A stretch of DNA of 64,000 nucleotides, taken from Poa pratensis (lineage: Eukaryota; Streptophyta; Magnoliopsida; Poales; Poaceae). The translations under genes and the position numbers were made by a program. The stretch covers positions 23,053,536-23,117,535 of the forward strand of contig CAMZMU010000080.1 of assembly GCA_947311845.1 (NCBI GenBank). Reading direction: 5' to 3'. Shown here one piece after another: positions 1-11,170 of this stretch. A model generated the notes under the pieces. It saw only the letters and a program-made list of their open reading frames with translations, did not search any database and was not told where the DNA came from. Numbering within the stretch: the stretch's first letter is position 1; every line of letters begins with the position of its first letter.

Positions 1-395
1 TTTTTTTGTTTTTGTTTTGGAGAACTCCTCGAATGTTCTAGCTGGGCTATATTTTCAAGAAATGCAGAGCCACATGAGGCCCCGCCAGCCAGAATGGCCT
101 CTTTTAGCCCACATGTAGCGGAAGAAAGAAAAGAAGTCCATATGTGATCGAACGAAAGCCCATACAAGGGAAAGAATCAACCCAAACCAGCTGCCTACAA
201 ACAGTGGGCTTCTGTCGTAATCCTGTGGGTAGCATTCGTTTTTTTCCTGTGGGTAGCATTCGCGACGCGCAAGTTACCACCACGACGACATGCGTGCCAC
301 AGAATGTCGACATGGACGAACACTCGGTGCAAGTCTACTCCCCACCACCGTCACCCGGGCCCCACATTCTCCCGACGGCGCGTGCTCGCCACCCG

Positions 396-426
396 ATTGG
401 CCGGCGGAGCGTGGCGGGTATAAATA
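396..426 (+). promoter_or_regulatory. Core promoter of the truncated-hemoglobin gene
   Basis: A TATAAATA box lies at 419-426, about 108 bp before the ATG at 534, and a reverse CCAAT motif (ATTGG) lies at 396-400. The sequence between the box and the ATG is GC-rich, as is usual for a cereal 5' leader. Farther upstream (224-260) a short direct repeat with the core GTGGGTAGCATTCG occurs twice. Position and motif are seen; promoter activity is inferred. Confidence 0.6.
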
Positions 427-533
427 AAGGGAGCCGCGCTTCGCCTGAGGCCCACTCTCTTTCTAGCCGAGCCAGTCAACTGGGGCGCCGCGGGGAACCC
501 AGCCGATCACTGAGGCGCCGTCGCCGGGTCAGG

Positions 534-3500
534 ATGCAGTCGCTGCAGGACAAGGCGTCGGAGTGGAGCGGCGTGGCGGCCGGGACGCCTTCGCTATCGA
601 CGACGCCAACGTCTTCGAGGCGCTCGGCGGCACCCCGCAACCCTTCGTCGAGCTCTCCACAAATTTCTACACCAGGTCGGTCCACAACCTTCTCATCGAC
701 CGATCCGCAGCATCCTTCGCCCCGTCGTCTCTGATCTCAATTTTCCCCATTCATCCCTAATTTCTCTCTTCTAATTCGTGGCTGTGTTAAATCGACGGAA
801 CAGGGTCTATGAGGACGAGGAGGAGTGGTTCCGGGAGATATTCTCGGGGTCGAGGAAGGAGGACGCGATCCAGAACCAGTACGAGTTCCTGGTGCAGCGG
901 ATGGGCGGCCCGCCTCTGTTCTCACAGAGGAGAGGTAACTTCATTGACTCGGCCGGCGTCTCTGAACCTTAAATCTCAGATTATTTTGTGCACACCTGGT
1001 AGATTCCTATGTTTCGAAGGGCAAGTTATGGTTGCGTACAGTAATAAGAATGGGGAAGGAGGGTATACATCCATGCTCAATTGCTTGTGTACAGTGTTCT
1101 TCCTGCAAATTTAGCGCTTGCGACCAAAATGACGCTTACATCGAATCATTTGGACCTTCAAATAATTTGGGAAGAAATGGCCCCTCGTGCTTAACAACTT
1201 TGATGTCTAGACTAAATTATCAGTATTTGAAACCCCAAAGTGATGATGAAGCTTTCATCGTGAACTTAAACTGCCTAAACTGTGAGGAGAGACACACAGT
1301 GTTTAGACTGTATAATTCAGCTCATTCGATTTATATAACATATCATCCTTGGTAACACCATTGCTTTTCCTGATAGCTAGAAGAATATTTCAGTAAATAT
1401 GAAAACTGATTGTTTTGTTCTTTCACTTATCAGAGAGTGATTCATGCCTTGCCACGTTGGAGCACGCGATGATCATTTGGTGCTTTGTTCTTTCATCAGT
1501 TGACTGCCTACTGATGATCATTTATCTTATTCTGATTACATTCATACAGTGGATTTGAATTATCACCTTTTTATTAGGGAACTTGTTTTATCAGTGGCAT
1601 ATGTTGTCTAGCTTTATCTGTGACATTAACCATTTCTCTTTTTTGAGGGAAAACCACTAGGGCACAACTATTTTTATCAAATAGACTTACATCATCTGAC
1701 AAAATACCCCGTAGAAAATCAGGGGGATCCTTGTGCCAAACAGTGTACAAGGAACCCTCTGCATTAGCAGCAAGGGTATGAGAAGCTCTATTGCTTTTCC
1801 TAGAAGAAAATTCAAAAACAATTTTACTAAATCGCTACCACTGGTCTGATGGACTTTCCTGTCATCGTGTTGATCACCTCCATGCAATCGCTGTTGACTA
1901 GGATCTTCGAACAGCCAACCTGACCAGCAAGGATTAAACCATCACTTAAATCTCTGGCCTCTGCCATCGACGCATCTGCGGCATGGGGGATACCGCAGCA
2001 GCTTCCGGCAATGAAGACACCTTGATCATCCCGAACAATAGCTTCTGTCACACCCGACTCGTCCATCACTGAAAAGATGCGTCGACGATCCCTCCTGGGG
2101 TCTTTTCCATCCATCTCTCTTTATACCTAGGTTTGGTTTGGCAGCCCGGTAATAATTCATCGCAACAGCCACTACAGATTGGACGGACCTGGCTGGTTTT
2201 GAGATACCTTCGCCATGGACAACCTGTTTTCTCTCCCACCAGCATACCAGCACGCAGTTACCACCAGCTCCTTGAGTCCAATGTCAAAACCAGGCGCCAT
2301 CTGGTCCTGCTGTTTCAGCAATGCCTCGGTGACATTCTTTAAGCCCAAATTTTCCGAAAGCTCTTGTACTCTTGCACATCTGAAGAACACATGACGATTA
2401 TCCTCACAGTGTATCTTGCACATCGGGCATAAACTCGAAGGAATGATATGTCTATTCGCCAATGTGCAGTTACAGGGGATTGTATCATGAACCAATCGCC
2501 ATGCAATTTTTTTGATTTTCGGTGAGACTTTCAGTAGCCAAATCTTGGACCAAGCTGGATTTGTTTTCGATGTGCTTTGACCGCCTGTGACAGCAGAGTG
2601 CCACAAAAGCTAAAAGGCATGGCGCAGAATGTTGGCCAACCAAGAGGCGACATATCCAACCGTTAAGTGTAGCAGAGATGCGCATGTTGAGATGGATATG
2701 TGGCCACACAAGAAAGGCCGGGTCTGGAATGATGATATACATGAGAGAGTTGGGTAGTACCGATTGAAGAGAAGCTTGTCCAACATCGTCTAAGATGGTT
2801 TGGGCATATACAACGCAGGCCTCCGGAAGCGCCAGTGCATAGCGGGCGGATAAGTCATGCTCAGAATGTTAAGAGGGGTCATGGTAGACCAAACTTAACA
2901 TGGGAGGAGTCTCTTAAGAGAGAACTTAAGGATTGGAATATCACAAAAGAACTAGCATGGACAGGGCTGCGTGGAAGCTAGCTATCCATGTGCCAGAACA
3001 CGAGTTAGTTTTGAAATCTTATGGGTTTCAACTCTAGCCTACCCCAACTTGCTTGGGTTGTTGCTCCCATTCTCTAAAACATGAAGAACGAACTGAAAAG
3101 ACACATGTCTTCGTATAGTTCCACGAAATAAAGTCTTCCATCATACCGACCACCGGTGTATATTCAGAATTCTTGTACCCTCAATAGGATGAATAAGGAT
3201 ATGATCAATTCGGCATCCCATTGACCTGTCTCTTGATCATTAAGTTCCAAGACCTTGTATATACAATATTCCTCTAGACCTCAGTACTTTCAGGGTCCAT
3301 GCATTCGACCAGATGTCGACATTAACCCTCACTCTATTAACATATGGTTGCATTTTCGGTTCAAGGCCTATGTTATCACAATACTTTTGTAGTGACCAAT
3401 AATAGGCTGAATAGATTTCATTTCACCATCTCATGTTTGCATGTATTTGTTCTCCCATTCGTTGCACACAAAAGGTGTGAAGAAATGAATGTGTTCCCTT

Positions 3501-4093
3501 CTTAGATGTCACTTTCGTTTTCTTTTATCATTTTCCGAACATTTTGTGTGTGCAGTAATTGTATGCTACACATTTTTACTGGCTAATCTGCGTTCTCTGC
3601 TCCTCTCATAATATGCGCCATTGCTGTAACTCATTACAGCTAATAGTACGAGAACCCTCCCTGATGTCACCAAATAGATGGAAATCATATTTGCTTATCT
3701 GAATTACGGTTGATCTAAGAATTTTTGTCTGGTTCTCCCTGTAGGCCATCCTGCATTGATAGGAAGACATCGACCATTCCCAGTCACCCACCGAGCTGCA
3801 GAGCGATGGCTGCATCACATGCAGCAAGCTCTGGATAGTACTGAAAGTATAAACTCAGACACAAAAACGAAAATGATGTATTTTTTCAGGTTCGCATTAC
3901 TGAACCCTCCCTTGGAACTTGGATCTATATACTGTATCCAACATTTGACAGCATTTCCTCGAAGAGGCTAAGATTATATCTTTTGTTATTTTGTTACAGG
4001 CATACTGCATACTTCCTTGTTGCCGGTAATGAGATGACAAGGCAAGCCCAAGTAGCGCCCTGCAAACATGCAACGAGCAAGCCAGCTGAGTGA
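534..4093 (+). CDS. GLB3: Plant group-2 truncated hemoglobin (2-on-2 globin), four exons, with an exon 1 frameshift
   Basis: Exons read by eye are 534-675, 804-934, 3745-3889 and 4000-4093, all with GT-AG introns. The product is a small cytosolic 2-on-2 heme globin of the plant GLB3 type, a family linked to oxygen and nitric-oxide chemistry. Family hallmarks seen are the MQSLQDKAS start, the globin helices [11 protein letters not shown] and [13 protein letters not shown], the [10 protein letters not shown] segment with the candidate proximal histidine, and a C-terminal [10 protein letters not shown] tail. Summed exon length is 512 nt, one short of 171 codons. The first 16 codons are in one frame, but from about 581 onward the globin reads in another, so one base seems missing near 579-583 in a GC-rich stretch. 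This is either a real null lesion or a sequence error. Exons 2-4 keep an open, conserved frame. Intron 2 (2.8 kb) is swollen by LINE remnants. Confidence 0.88.
1640..2742 (-). mobile_element. 5'-truncated, decayed LINE (L1 type) in globin intron 2
   Basis: On the minus strand, 2606-2172 encodes a zf-RVT-like segment ([19 protein letters not shown], then [18 protein letters not shown]). 2114-1827 encodes an RNase H-like segment ([16 protein letters not shown]). This order is the C-terminus of plant L1 ORF2. A CAAAAAA tail is seen on the minus strand near 1641-1646, which sets the 3' end. Frames are broken, so the copy is dead. It lies antisense to the globin gene and wholly inside intron 2. 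Confidence 0.75.
2772..3075 (+). mobile_element. 3' end of an RTE-like LINE in globin intron 2
   Basis: The frame from 2772 to the stop at 2979-2981 reads [20 protein letters not shown], then [20 protein letters not shown] recognise this as the C-terminal tail typical of plant RTE-type LINEs. The following non-coding tail (CTACCCCAACTTGCTTGGG) also fits that family's 3' end. Only about 300 bp remain. It abuts the L1-type remnant but runs in the opposite orientation. Confidence 0.65.
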
Positions 4094-4973
4094 TGCTCCA
4101 AGCTTAACATGAATAATCAATTCAGTTCCTATTCTTCTATAAAATTGCCATGTACAATGGGATCAAACTATCTTTGCAGTCAAAGAAATGACGTCACTGA
4201 CTGTTGTAGGCCACTCTCGAGCAGAGAGCAACTCAAAATTGATGAAATTGTTTACTCAATTGAATTCCCTGTTTGTCTTTCCCACCTCCTACCGCATCTT
4301 TGAGCTTACAAGTTTTCTGCCCCTCTTTTGACGAAGCACTGCTATGTACTAGAACTCCGGTGTATGAGAGCTGAATTGCTTGAACTCCTCCATTCAATAT
4401 TGTAATGAAGCATGGTGATCACCACAAGTAGCAGTCTGAACTTATATGTGCATGTCGTCGCGGGACATTGCCATCCATTCTTCTTATTCTAAAAATCATG
4501 TACACAAGGGATTCTACCATACTATGTGTCGCTCGACCTGAAGGCTTTCGTGAGGAAGCCAATTTAAATTTCCGATGTGCCTTCATTTAGAAGGATACAG
4601 AAGTCCCTGGCTGGTTTACTGCCTTGTCATGTGGTCTCTGTTTCAAACCCAAGTCCTAGTGAGGCATTCTTGGCCTCCGCTGCTCTGCCTAATGAATTTT
4701 TTACCTGATGTTTGATTGTCGGGGCTGCATTGTGTGCGTTTGGACAGATCTTGGTGTTGGCTATTGAATTCTTCCGGCGACATGAAAAGATCCATCTTCT
4801 ATGTGGTTTCTTTTTACTTGCGCCATATATAGGTTGGATGAGGTGGAATTAGTGTAATAACGACAGGATTGGTTCTGATGCTTCCGATTGGACTTTCAAC
4901 AATGGTTCTGACCGCTTGAATTTTTGTGTGTAGATGTACTATTATTGGAGTTCTGTAGTTCCTAAACTTTGTA

Positions 4974-5058
4974 CTACCTCCGTTCCATAATTGTTGTCGT
5001 GGTTTTAGTTGAAATATGAACTAAAACCACTAGAACAGTTTTGAAACGGATGGAGTAG
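4974..5058. mobile_element. Stowaway-like MITE, 85 bp
   Basis: The element begins CTACCTCCGTTCC and ends GGATGGAGTAG, inverted termini typical of grass Stowaway (Tc1/mariner-derived) MITEs. It is flanked on both sides by TA. The interior holds a perfect inverted pair (GTGGTTTTAGTT and AACTAAAACCAC) around an 8-bp loop, so nearly the whole element can fold as a hairpin. It has no coding capacity. Confidence 0.85.
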
Positions 5059-5262
5059 TATTCTTTTCTACTATGTTATGCAGCAGGCAACTCACCTGCC
5101 ATGTTATTCGAATAGAAAATCCAACGTGTTCTACTACCGAGTAGATCTTGATTATTTTGGTCAGTTCGAATCTCTTGTTCAAAGACATATACGGCATAAT
5201 ATATCACGGTTCAGTTTCAACTTTCAAACTCAACAGCGGTTGTAGTCATCAGCTGCTACCCG

Positions 5263-5282
5263 TTTTTTTTTTTTTTTTTTTT
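5263..5282. repeat. T homopolymer, 20 bp
   Basis: An uninterrupted run of 20 T, between the globin gene and the first small-peptide gene. It could be the tail of a minus-strand retroposon, but I see no target duplication. Confidence 0.8.
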
Positions 5283-5499
5283 GCCTAGAGTAGAATAGAC
5301 GAGTCTTGTAGACTGAACCTGGTAGGCACCAAGACTAAAACACAGCATGCTCACTGGCCATCTTTAAGGATTTACAGTAACTTTCAGATTACCACGTTCA
5401 CACAACAGTGCATACAGAGGTCAGTGCATGTCACGGCTAGACTTTCAGTTTTATTCAGCATACTGAACGGAGGTACACGAGAAGATGTTCTTATATCGC

Positions 5500-5917
5500 T
5501 TAAGTTGTACTGCCAGAGCAAGGCATGCATGCATCAAGGACGTCCAGGTTCAGTCCCTCCATTGTTCGGGGGAGAGGGTATATGCCTCTGCCGGTGTAGG
5601 GTTTACCACGCGATGGGCACACTCCGGGGCACGCAGGATGGTTAGGGTTCAGAGTACCAGCTGGAAGGGAAAAAACAAGCATCAATAGCTATAAGTAAAT
5701 ACTCAAATTCATAACGCTAGAATAAGAACCTTGTATGAAGGAGCAAATATATGACGACGAAGAAGATGAAATATGAACAGTTTGGATGGATGCACTAACC
5801 ACCGATCCCGTCGCGGGCTCCAAGGCAGACGGAGCCGCTCATGATCACCATGGAGACGATGAGCAGCGCCATCTGGAGGAGCACCATGAAACGGGAAGCT
5901 CTAGCGAAGGACGCCAT
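5500..5917 (-). CDS. Small secreted peptide, copy A; C-terminal cysteine motif lost (possible pseudogene)
   Basis: Exon 1 is 5917-5800 and exon 2 is 5660-5500; together they encode 92 residues with a phase-1 intron. Exon 1 gives a hydrophobic signal peptide (MASFARASRFMVLLQMALLI...). Exon 2 begins AGTLNPNHPACPGVCPSRGK and reaches PYTGRG, where copies B, C and D continue with GC and five residues to a last cysteine. Here that block is missing and the reading passes into an unrelated tail ending DACMPCSGSTT. An indel of roughly 25-35 bp relative to D would explain this. A TATA box lies at 6007-6014 and an AATAAA signal at 5450-5455 (minus strand). The gene may be a decayed RALF-like copy, or a peptide with a new tail. 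The exon structure is supported by alignment with the three paralogues in this window. Confidence 0.6.
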
Positions 5918-6006
5918 AGTCCTCGTCCGCGCTTACTCTATTTGGTTTATTACTATCTTCTGACGAGTCGTTCGAGCTTGCTGCTTTCCTCTTGAAGGCC
6001 CGTGTT

Positions 6007-6014
6007 TATTTATA
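6007..6014 (-). promoter_or_regulatory. TATA box of copy A
   Basis: TATAAATA on the minus strand, 90 bp upstream of the copy A ATG. The same box, in the same context (followed upstream by GACGT/GAC), is present in all four copies. Confidence 0.65.
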
Positions 6015-6506
6015 GTGTAGACGTGAAATGCCAGTGGAGAGAAAAAATGATGCTGTACCCTTAATTTCCATGTACTCAAGCATTTTTGCGCTCCTGCATT
6101 TTAACATTGAAGATAATCACAGTGTTTTTTGGTGGGCACACGTACGTACTGTACGTGATTGCTAAAATTTCTCCGGTTAGTCAAGGCTGCTGAGTGACTG
6201 ATCACTACATGGCCGTGCACGACGGGCGAGAGAGAGAGATATCGGTGAGCCGACGACTTGACTCAGCGACGACCGCGTATGAGTCCGATGTGTGCCCGTC
6301 GTTGCTACACTTGAACACTGAATTGTTTCTATTCTACTGTATATATGCCATTTAGCGAACTAAATGCTTGTCGACTAAATTGCACTGTTATACAAGAAAA
6401 TTTACCGGTATATATGCAACTGCATTTAATTAGCGCAAATGCAGGTAATATATATCTGTCCATTTGTAATGAAAAAATTGCAGTTGCAACCTTGCATAGT
6501 TCATCC

Positions 6507-6602
6507 GAAAGAAATTCAATTGCAACCATTGTGCATCTGAAAGAAATTCAATTGCAACCATGGTGCAACTGGAAAAATTTCAGTTATAACCATTGTGCAA
6601 CC
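6507..6602 (+). repeat. Three tandem copies of a 32-bp unit
   Basis: Units at 6507-6538, 6539-6570 and 6571-6602 share the core CAATTGCAACCATTGTGCA. The third is more diverged, and a still weaker copy precedes them at about 6470-6506. No gene is visible in this intergenic stretch. Confidence 0.75.
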
Positions 6603-7504
6603 CAAGAAAACTTAACTTACATCAAGCTCTAAGCTAATTCCCGTACGTCTGACCAACAATTAGCAATCAATGTTTTCGAAACAAACTATTTTGGGGGCGC
6701 TCATGTGCCACTTGGGTGCGATCAAGGTTCCCATAGCAGGCTGCGGCGTTTCTCGCCACCACTCGTACAACTACCCGACTCGGTGTGATCATTTGTGCAA
6801 TTAATGCACTTTTTTTTTGCAGTGGCAACTGTCAACCATAGTTGGACTAAAAAAAATCAGCAGCAACCATATAGAAACCAGCAAGTATTAGTTGCAATCA
6901 TGATGTAACTGGTGTCACATTCGACGTCTAAGGAGTTGACTGAGTTCTAAACTAATCCTCGCATATCCAATAATTACGGATCCTTAATATTGACAGAGAG
7001 TATCTTGAGCGCCCGTTCGGAACCCAGGAGTGACCTGGAGGGAGAGTTCAGTAATGAGCATGAACCGAACCCTTCAATAAGTGTAGTGGAAATGCTTCAG
7101 GATCCTTAGGTTTCATGTATAGAATAAATTAACTGTAATTGAAACCTCCAACAAATGAGGAATATTTCCTCATTAATCTAAACTATGAGGCAAGACAAGC
7201 ATGCAATAAGTAGACAGTACAAATTTTCCGAGAAAACGCCAAATATTTGAGCTTCGATGCACTGATAGAAACATAATGTTTATGTACAAGCAATAAGAAG
7301 GGCTACACAAAAAGTACAACGCTAAACGCTTATGAATCGGTCCACTATATGGAGCACGCCACTGTAGCCCAGTCGCCCTGGCTCCGCGCATGATTGTCCT
7401 CGGCCTTAATGGTGCCGAGCATATTAGTGATGTTGGACGAAGCGCTTGATGAAAAGAAACTAACTGTCTAGGATAGTTTCAGTTTCATCAACTGTTATGT
7501 GTCA
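6603..7504. other. Intergenic stretch without a recognisable gene
   Basis: I see no supported gene or complete transposon here. Short open frames lack codon bias and recognisable motifs. GGGGGCGCTCA near 6693 and GAGCGCCCG near 7007 are loosely inverted and could mark the ends of an old DNA element, but no target duplication is seen. Confidence 0.5.
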
Positions 7505-7520
7505 ACACTTTCAGTTTCGT

Positions 7521-8167
7521 CGACTTGGACGCCTCCTCTCTTCCGCTACAGTAAAAGAGAGACGATTTCTTGAAGCTTCGCCGTCGTCCCACCTCGCTCG
7601 CCTCCGATCTGCGGATCCCTCCTCCTCCGGCGGTCGCCTCGGCGACGGGAGGGTGGGGAATCCGTAGATCGGGGCTTGTACATAGTGTAGGGCTCGAGGG
7701 TGTATCAGCCGGCGTCGTCCTGGAGGTGGGGATGGCGGCGGTGTGGAGTGTGGTGGCGGCTGCTTTCCCCTCTCGCGTGGGTGGTCTTCGGAGCTCCTTC
7801 GCGCGGCGGTCGTCTTCATCGAGGTTGCTGATCTTCGGAGCGGCGGCGCTCGGTGTTCCCCGGCCGGATCCGGTGCGGCGGATCCGTAGTATTAAAGTGG
7901 TGGAGATGTTGAAGACCAGCGCGACGGTGGCGGCGCTCCGGCGAGTAGGATCGACAGATCCGGCGATTGGCGACTTCCCAGCTGCCTCGGGGCTGACTCC
8001 TATCCAAGGCGTGAAGCGGAGCAGCGGCAGCGGCGCGTCACCGACGGCTCCCCTGCGGCGTCCCCGTCGAGACCTAGAAGAAGGGCTTCGTTGTAATTTT
8101 TTGTTTCTTCTGGGTTTTTCTGTAAGATCGCTGGTTTAATATATCTCCTCCATTCCGCAAAAAAAAA
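7521..8167 (+). mobile_element. Poly(A)-tailed retroposon (LINE-mobilised), GC-rich body
   Basis: A 16-bp direct repeat (ACACTTTCAGTTTCGT) at 7505-7520 and 8168-8183 flanks the element, and a run of A ends it directly before the second repeat. These are the signatures of target-primed reverse transcription. The body is GC-rich and has one open frame (7570-8139) without a domain I recognise. The last 80 bp are AT-rich, like a transcript 3' end (TTTAATATATCTCC before the tail). It could be a SINE-like element, a LINE tail or a retrocopied transcript. Confidence 0.75.
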
Positions 8168-8380
8168 ACACTTTCAGTTTCGTTGGGTTGAGGTGTTCAT
8201 TTACAATTAGCACTTTTACAGAGTTTTTCCGCTGGGCGATGACACGGTCTGTGCTTTCACGTCCGACATTGTAGGATCACTGTGGGCTCGTTCCGAATTG
8301 TGGATCACAATTTCGTGCGTGATGCAGTCTGAGAGGGTCGAGCTTGTAGTGGCCAACCCTGACCCGGACTAACTTAATTC

Positions 8381-9118
8381 ATGGTCTCTGCTCATACGGA
8401 TGCTATGCGGGGAAGGCATTTGTGGGATGTGATCAAGACCGAAGAGGGTGAGTACGAGAACGACCGTTCCACGATGGAGGCGATCCTCCGAGCGGTAACC
8501 CAAAATATGATCCCCATGCTCGCTGTCAAGAAGACGAAGAAGGAGGCCTGGATGCGATCAAGACGATCCGCGTTGGCGCAGAGCGCGTGCGAGTCTAAGG
8601 CTCAGGCGTTGCGCAAGTAGTTCGAACCCATCTGGTTCAAGTGGGGTGCGAGCGTCGATGATTTTTGGATGTGCTTGCAGGAGCTGGTCCAACAACTTGT
8701 GGTCTTGGGCGATCCCGTCGACGACATGATGATCATCATCAAGTTCTTGCGTGTCGTCCCCAAGCAAAGCAGATGGCATGGTCCATCGAGAGCTTGCTCG
8801 ATCTCAGCACCATGTCGATAGAGGAACTTACACGACAACTCAAGGTGTGCAACGAGCACGGCGCAAGAGGCGGTAAGCTGTTGCTCACTAAGGAGCCGTG
8901 GCGCACTTGCATGGGGGGGGGGGGGGGGGGGGGGAGCTTGTCCATTAAGAAGAAACCGAACAAATGACGTGCCCATGACGGCGTGCGACAAACCCAACAC
9001 TGGGAATGGCACCGGTTGCGACCCTACTCCGGACGATGAGGGTCACTACCATTGCAAGTAGGGGCACTGGGTTAGCATGCCACGTCATCCTAACTTGTCT
9101 CAGCTGGGGAAATTGTGA
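8381..9118 (+). pseudogene. Copia gag fragment
   Basis: Reading several frames gives pieces of a UBN2-type Copia gag: LWDVIKTEEGEYENDRSTME, then ESKAQALRK, then a segment with LDLSTMSIEELTRQLKVCNE. A degenerate zinc-knuckle-like tail follows near 9020-9060 (HYHCK, then GHW). Frameshifts and a 22-base G run at 8913-8934 break it. No LTRs are visible on either side, so only a gag remnant is claimed. Confidence 0.6.
8913..8934 (+). repeat. G homopolymer, 22 bp
   Basis: Uninterrupted run of 22 G inside the Copia gag remnant. Such runs are prone to slippage and to length errors in sequencing. Confidence 0.9.
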
Positions 9119-9816
9119 CCCATACACCCATCTTTGAGACTTCAGTTATCGGTTTATCCCACTTTAAGGGTTATGTGACCAAAATACCTATCTAATTTAA
9201 GTTCAGTGACCAATGATGCGTTTATCTCTCAGATCAGTTGTCCATGTCTCATTTCCAGTAATATTTATTAATCACTACATACAGAATCCATTCTTTAAAC
9301 CACCCAATTAATTGTTCACGTTAATAATTTATAATACGCATCTCTATTAAATTTAGTATCTCGACTATGATTAATTGAATGTTACATATTACTTTGGACA
9401 ACTTTATGAATTATACCTCTTAAACCATTCTGTTTACACAATATTGTTTCTAGACGGACCCCGTTGCGACGCACATGCTATCATTGTAATTAAACACATA
9501 GTGCTCTCCATCATCACTGTCCTCTTTACTAACTTTGAATCAAACTGTCACGATTGCACAAGTTTTAACGAGTTCGAAAGAGTCGAGCCTAGCTGGCTCG
9601 GCTCGGCTTGAATTCCAGCCTTATTCGCGCAACCATACTCATATCAGGGCCATACACATCCAGTTTTATTTCAAATATTATCGACTTAAAATATAAGCAC
9701 ACTTACGATATTACTCTCCGTTCAGTACAAGTGCGTGGTAGTAACTTGCACTGCTAGAAGGATGCATGCGCAGTATACGCTTCCATTATTCTGGAGAAGG
9801 CCGGGGTTGTTAGGTA

Positions 9817-10170
9817 TTAGGGTTCACCACCCGGTGGGCAGTGGTACTTGCTGGCGCACCCTGGTCGAGGGATGTAGGGTTCACCACTATGTTGGCATGA
9901 TCCGTGGATGCACACTGCAGCACGGTTAGGGTCTAGAGTACCACCTGGAACGAAAAACACAACACAACCATAAACAAAAACTCAATTTCGAAACGTTGGA
10001 ATCTAAGAAGCTTGTTTCTAGGAGGAGACCACGACGAACAGTTCAGAACACTAACCACTGATCTCACGGGCTCCGTGGCAGACTGTGCCGCTCATGATCA
10101 CCGCGGAGACGATGAACAGAGCGATCTGGAGGAGTACCAGGAAACGCGCAGCTCTCGCGAAGGACCCCAT
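9817..10170 (-). CDS. Small secreted RALF-like peptide, copy B; hAT element 6 bp upstream of the ATG
   Basis: Exon 1 is 10170-10056 and exon 2 is 9944-9817; the product is 80 residues. The signal peptide is MGSFARAARFLVLLQIALFI followed by VSAVIMSG. The mature part holds two cysteine pairs: VCIHGSC, then PYIPRPGCASKYHC. The spacing C-x4-C, then PY-x4-GC-x5-C, resembles the end of RALF peptides (NPYxxGCxxxxxC), which are extracellular ligands of CrRLK1L receptor kinases. The usual RALF YISY and processing motifs are absent, so the family call is an inference. GT-AG borders and the phase-1 junction match the other copies. AATAAA lies at 9670-9665. A hAT element begins 6 bp upstream of the ATG, so the original TATA box (11159-11166) is now about 990 bp away. 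Coding is intact but expression may be lost. Confidence 0.68.
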
Positions 10171-10176
10171 GTCCAA

Positions 10177-11055
10177 CAGTGGCGGGCCCAGGTTTTCAAC
10201 AATGTGTATTCAAAATCTTAAGAGGTGCATTTTATATATTTTTTTGGCAGTCTAAAGCCTAGTTTTTCCCAGGTATATAATTGATTATAGCATTATATAT
10301 TTGTAACAATATAATAATAAAAAACAATATAATATCTAAAAGACATGGCACAGTTTTGACCGTTTTATCGTCGCAGAAATAGATCATTACGTGAAATTGT
10401 TCAACTCAAAAGTACCAATCGTTCAACATATCAAAGAATCAATATCTGAATTATATAGAGACAGGAACTAGCAAAATGATATACTAGAATATTTCCTCTA
10501 TGATTGGAATAGCTCCGATGAGCCAAACCAGGAGAAATTTTGGAAGGGAAGGGATAGCCACGAAAAGGCAATCAACGCATACCTGTGAATTTCTTGGTCG
10601 ATGCTCGTGGAGCAGCCGAGCAGGGAGACAAGATTCAGATTTTCAGTATCGATTAGACTCTAGGCAGTGGCGCACGCGGCCTGCTGCACCGACGCCAGGA
10701 CTCTGCCGTCACGCGTCGCCGTCGCCCATCTGATTCGCTCTAGGGCTGGGTGTCAGTTTGGGGACGGATGATCAGGAAATCGCACACGAACTGTCGTTTG
10801 GCGTTTCGCATGCGGGTCAGCCAAAGCGATGCGAGCAGGCGAACGTGGTGCTAGCTGGACTGCTAAATAGCCACTTCGGCCCATAGAGGAGGAAATCTGG
10901 ATGGATGGAGGTGGGAGGTGGGCTTCTGGCCCAAATATCTCTCATTCCTTGTTTTTCCATTGATATATGTATTATACACTATATATACCTAGTTTTTTGT
11001 CCAAAAATTTGGGTATTCAACTGAATACCCTTGAATTGAAGTGGGCCCGCCCCTG
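10177..11055. mobile_element. Non-autonomous hAT transposon, 879 bp
   Basis: The element starts CAGTGGCGGGCCCAGG and ends with the inverted counterpart (reverse complement CAGGGGCGGGCCCACTTC). It is flanked by a perfect 8-bp target duplication, ATGTCCAA, at 10169-10176 and 11056-11063. Eight-base duplications and CAG...CTG ends identify hAT elements. No transposase frame is present. It has inserted between promoter and start codon of copy B, and the duplicated target includes bases of that start codon. Confidence 0.9.
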
Positions 11056-11170
11056 ATGTCCAAGCTCGTTTGGCTGGCTCACAAAGTCACTAGCTACTAT
11101 CCTTGTGGAGAGTTTGAGGTGTGTATCTCCCGCTGCATTGCTGCTTGCTGAAGGCCCGTATTTATAGACA
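11056..11170 (-). promoter_or_regulatory. Displaced core promoter and 5' leader of copy B
   Basis: This stretch matches the sequence immediately upstream of copies C and D (GTCCAAGCTCG...TTTGGCTGGCT, then GCTTGCTGAAGGCCCGTATTTATAGAC). It contains TATAAATA on the minus strand at 11159-11166. Before the hAT insertion the box would have lain about 102 bp from the ATG. Confidence 0.7.

Noticed and set aside
6507..6602. CRISPR-like repeat array
   Set aside because: Directly abutting tandem units without spacers, in plant nuclear DNA.
10500..10733. A 77-codon frame inside the hAT element as transposase
   Set aside because: No hAT transposase motif, and far too short; the element is non-autonomous.
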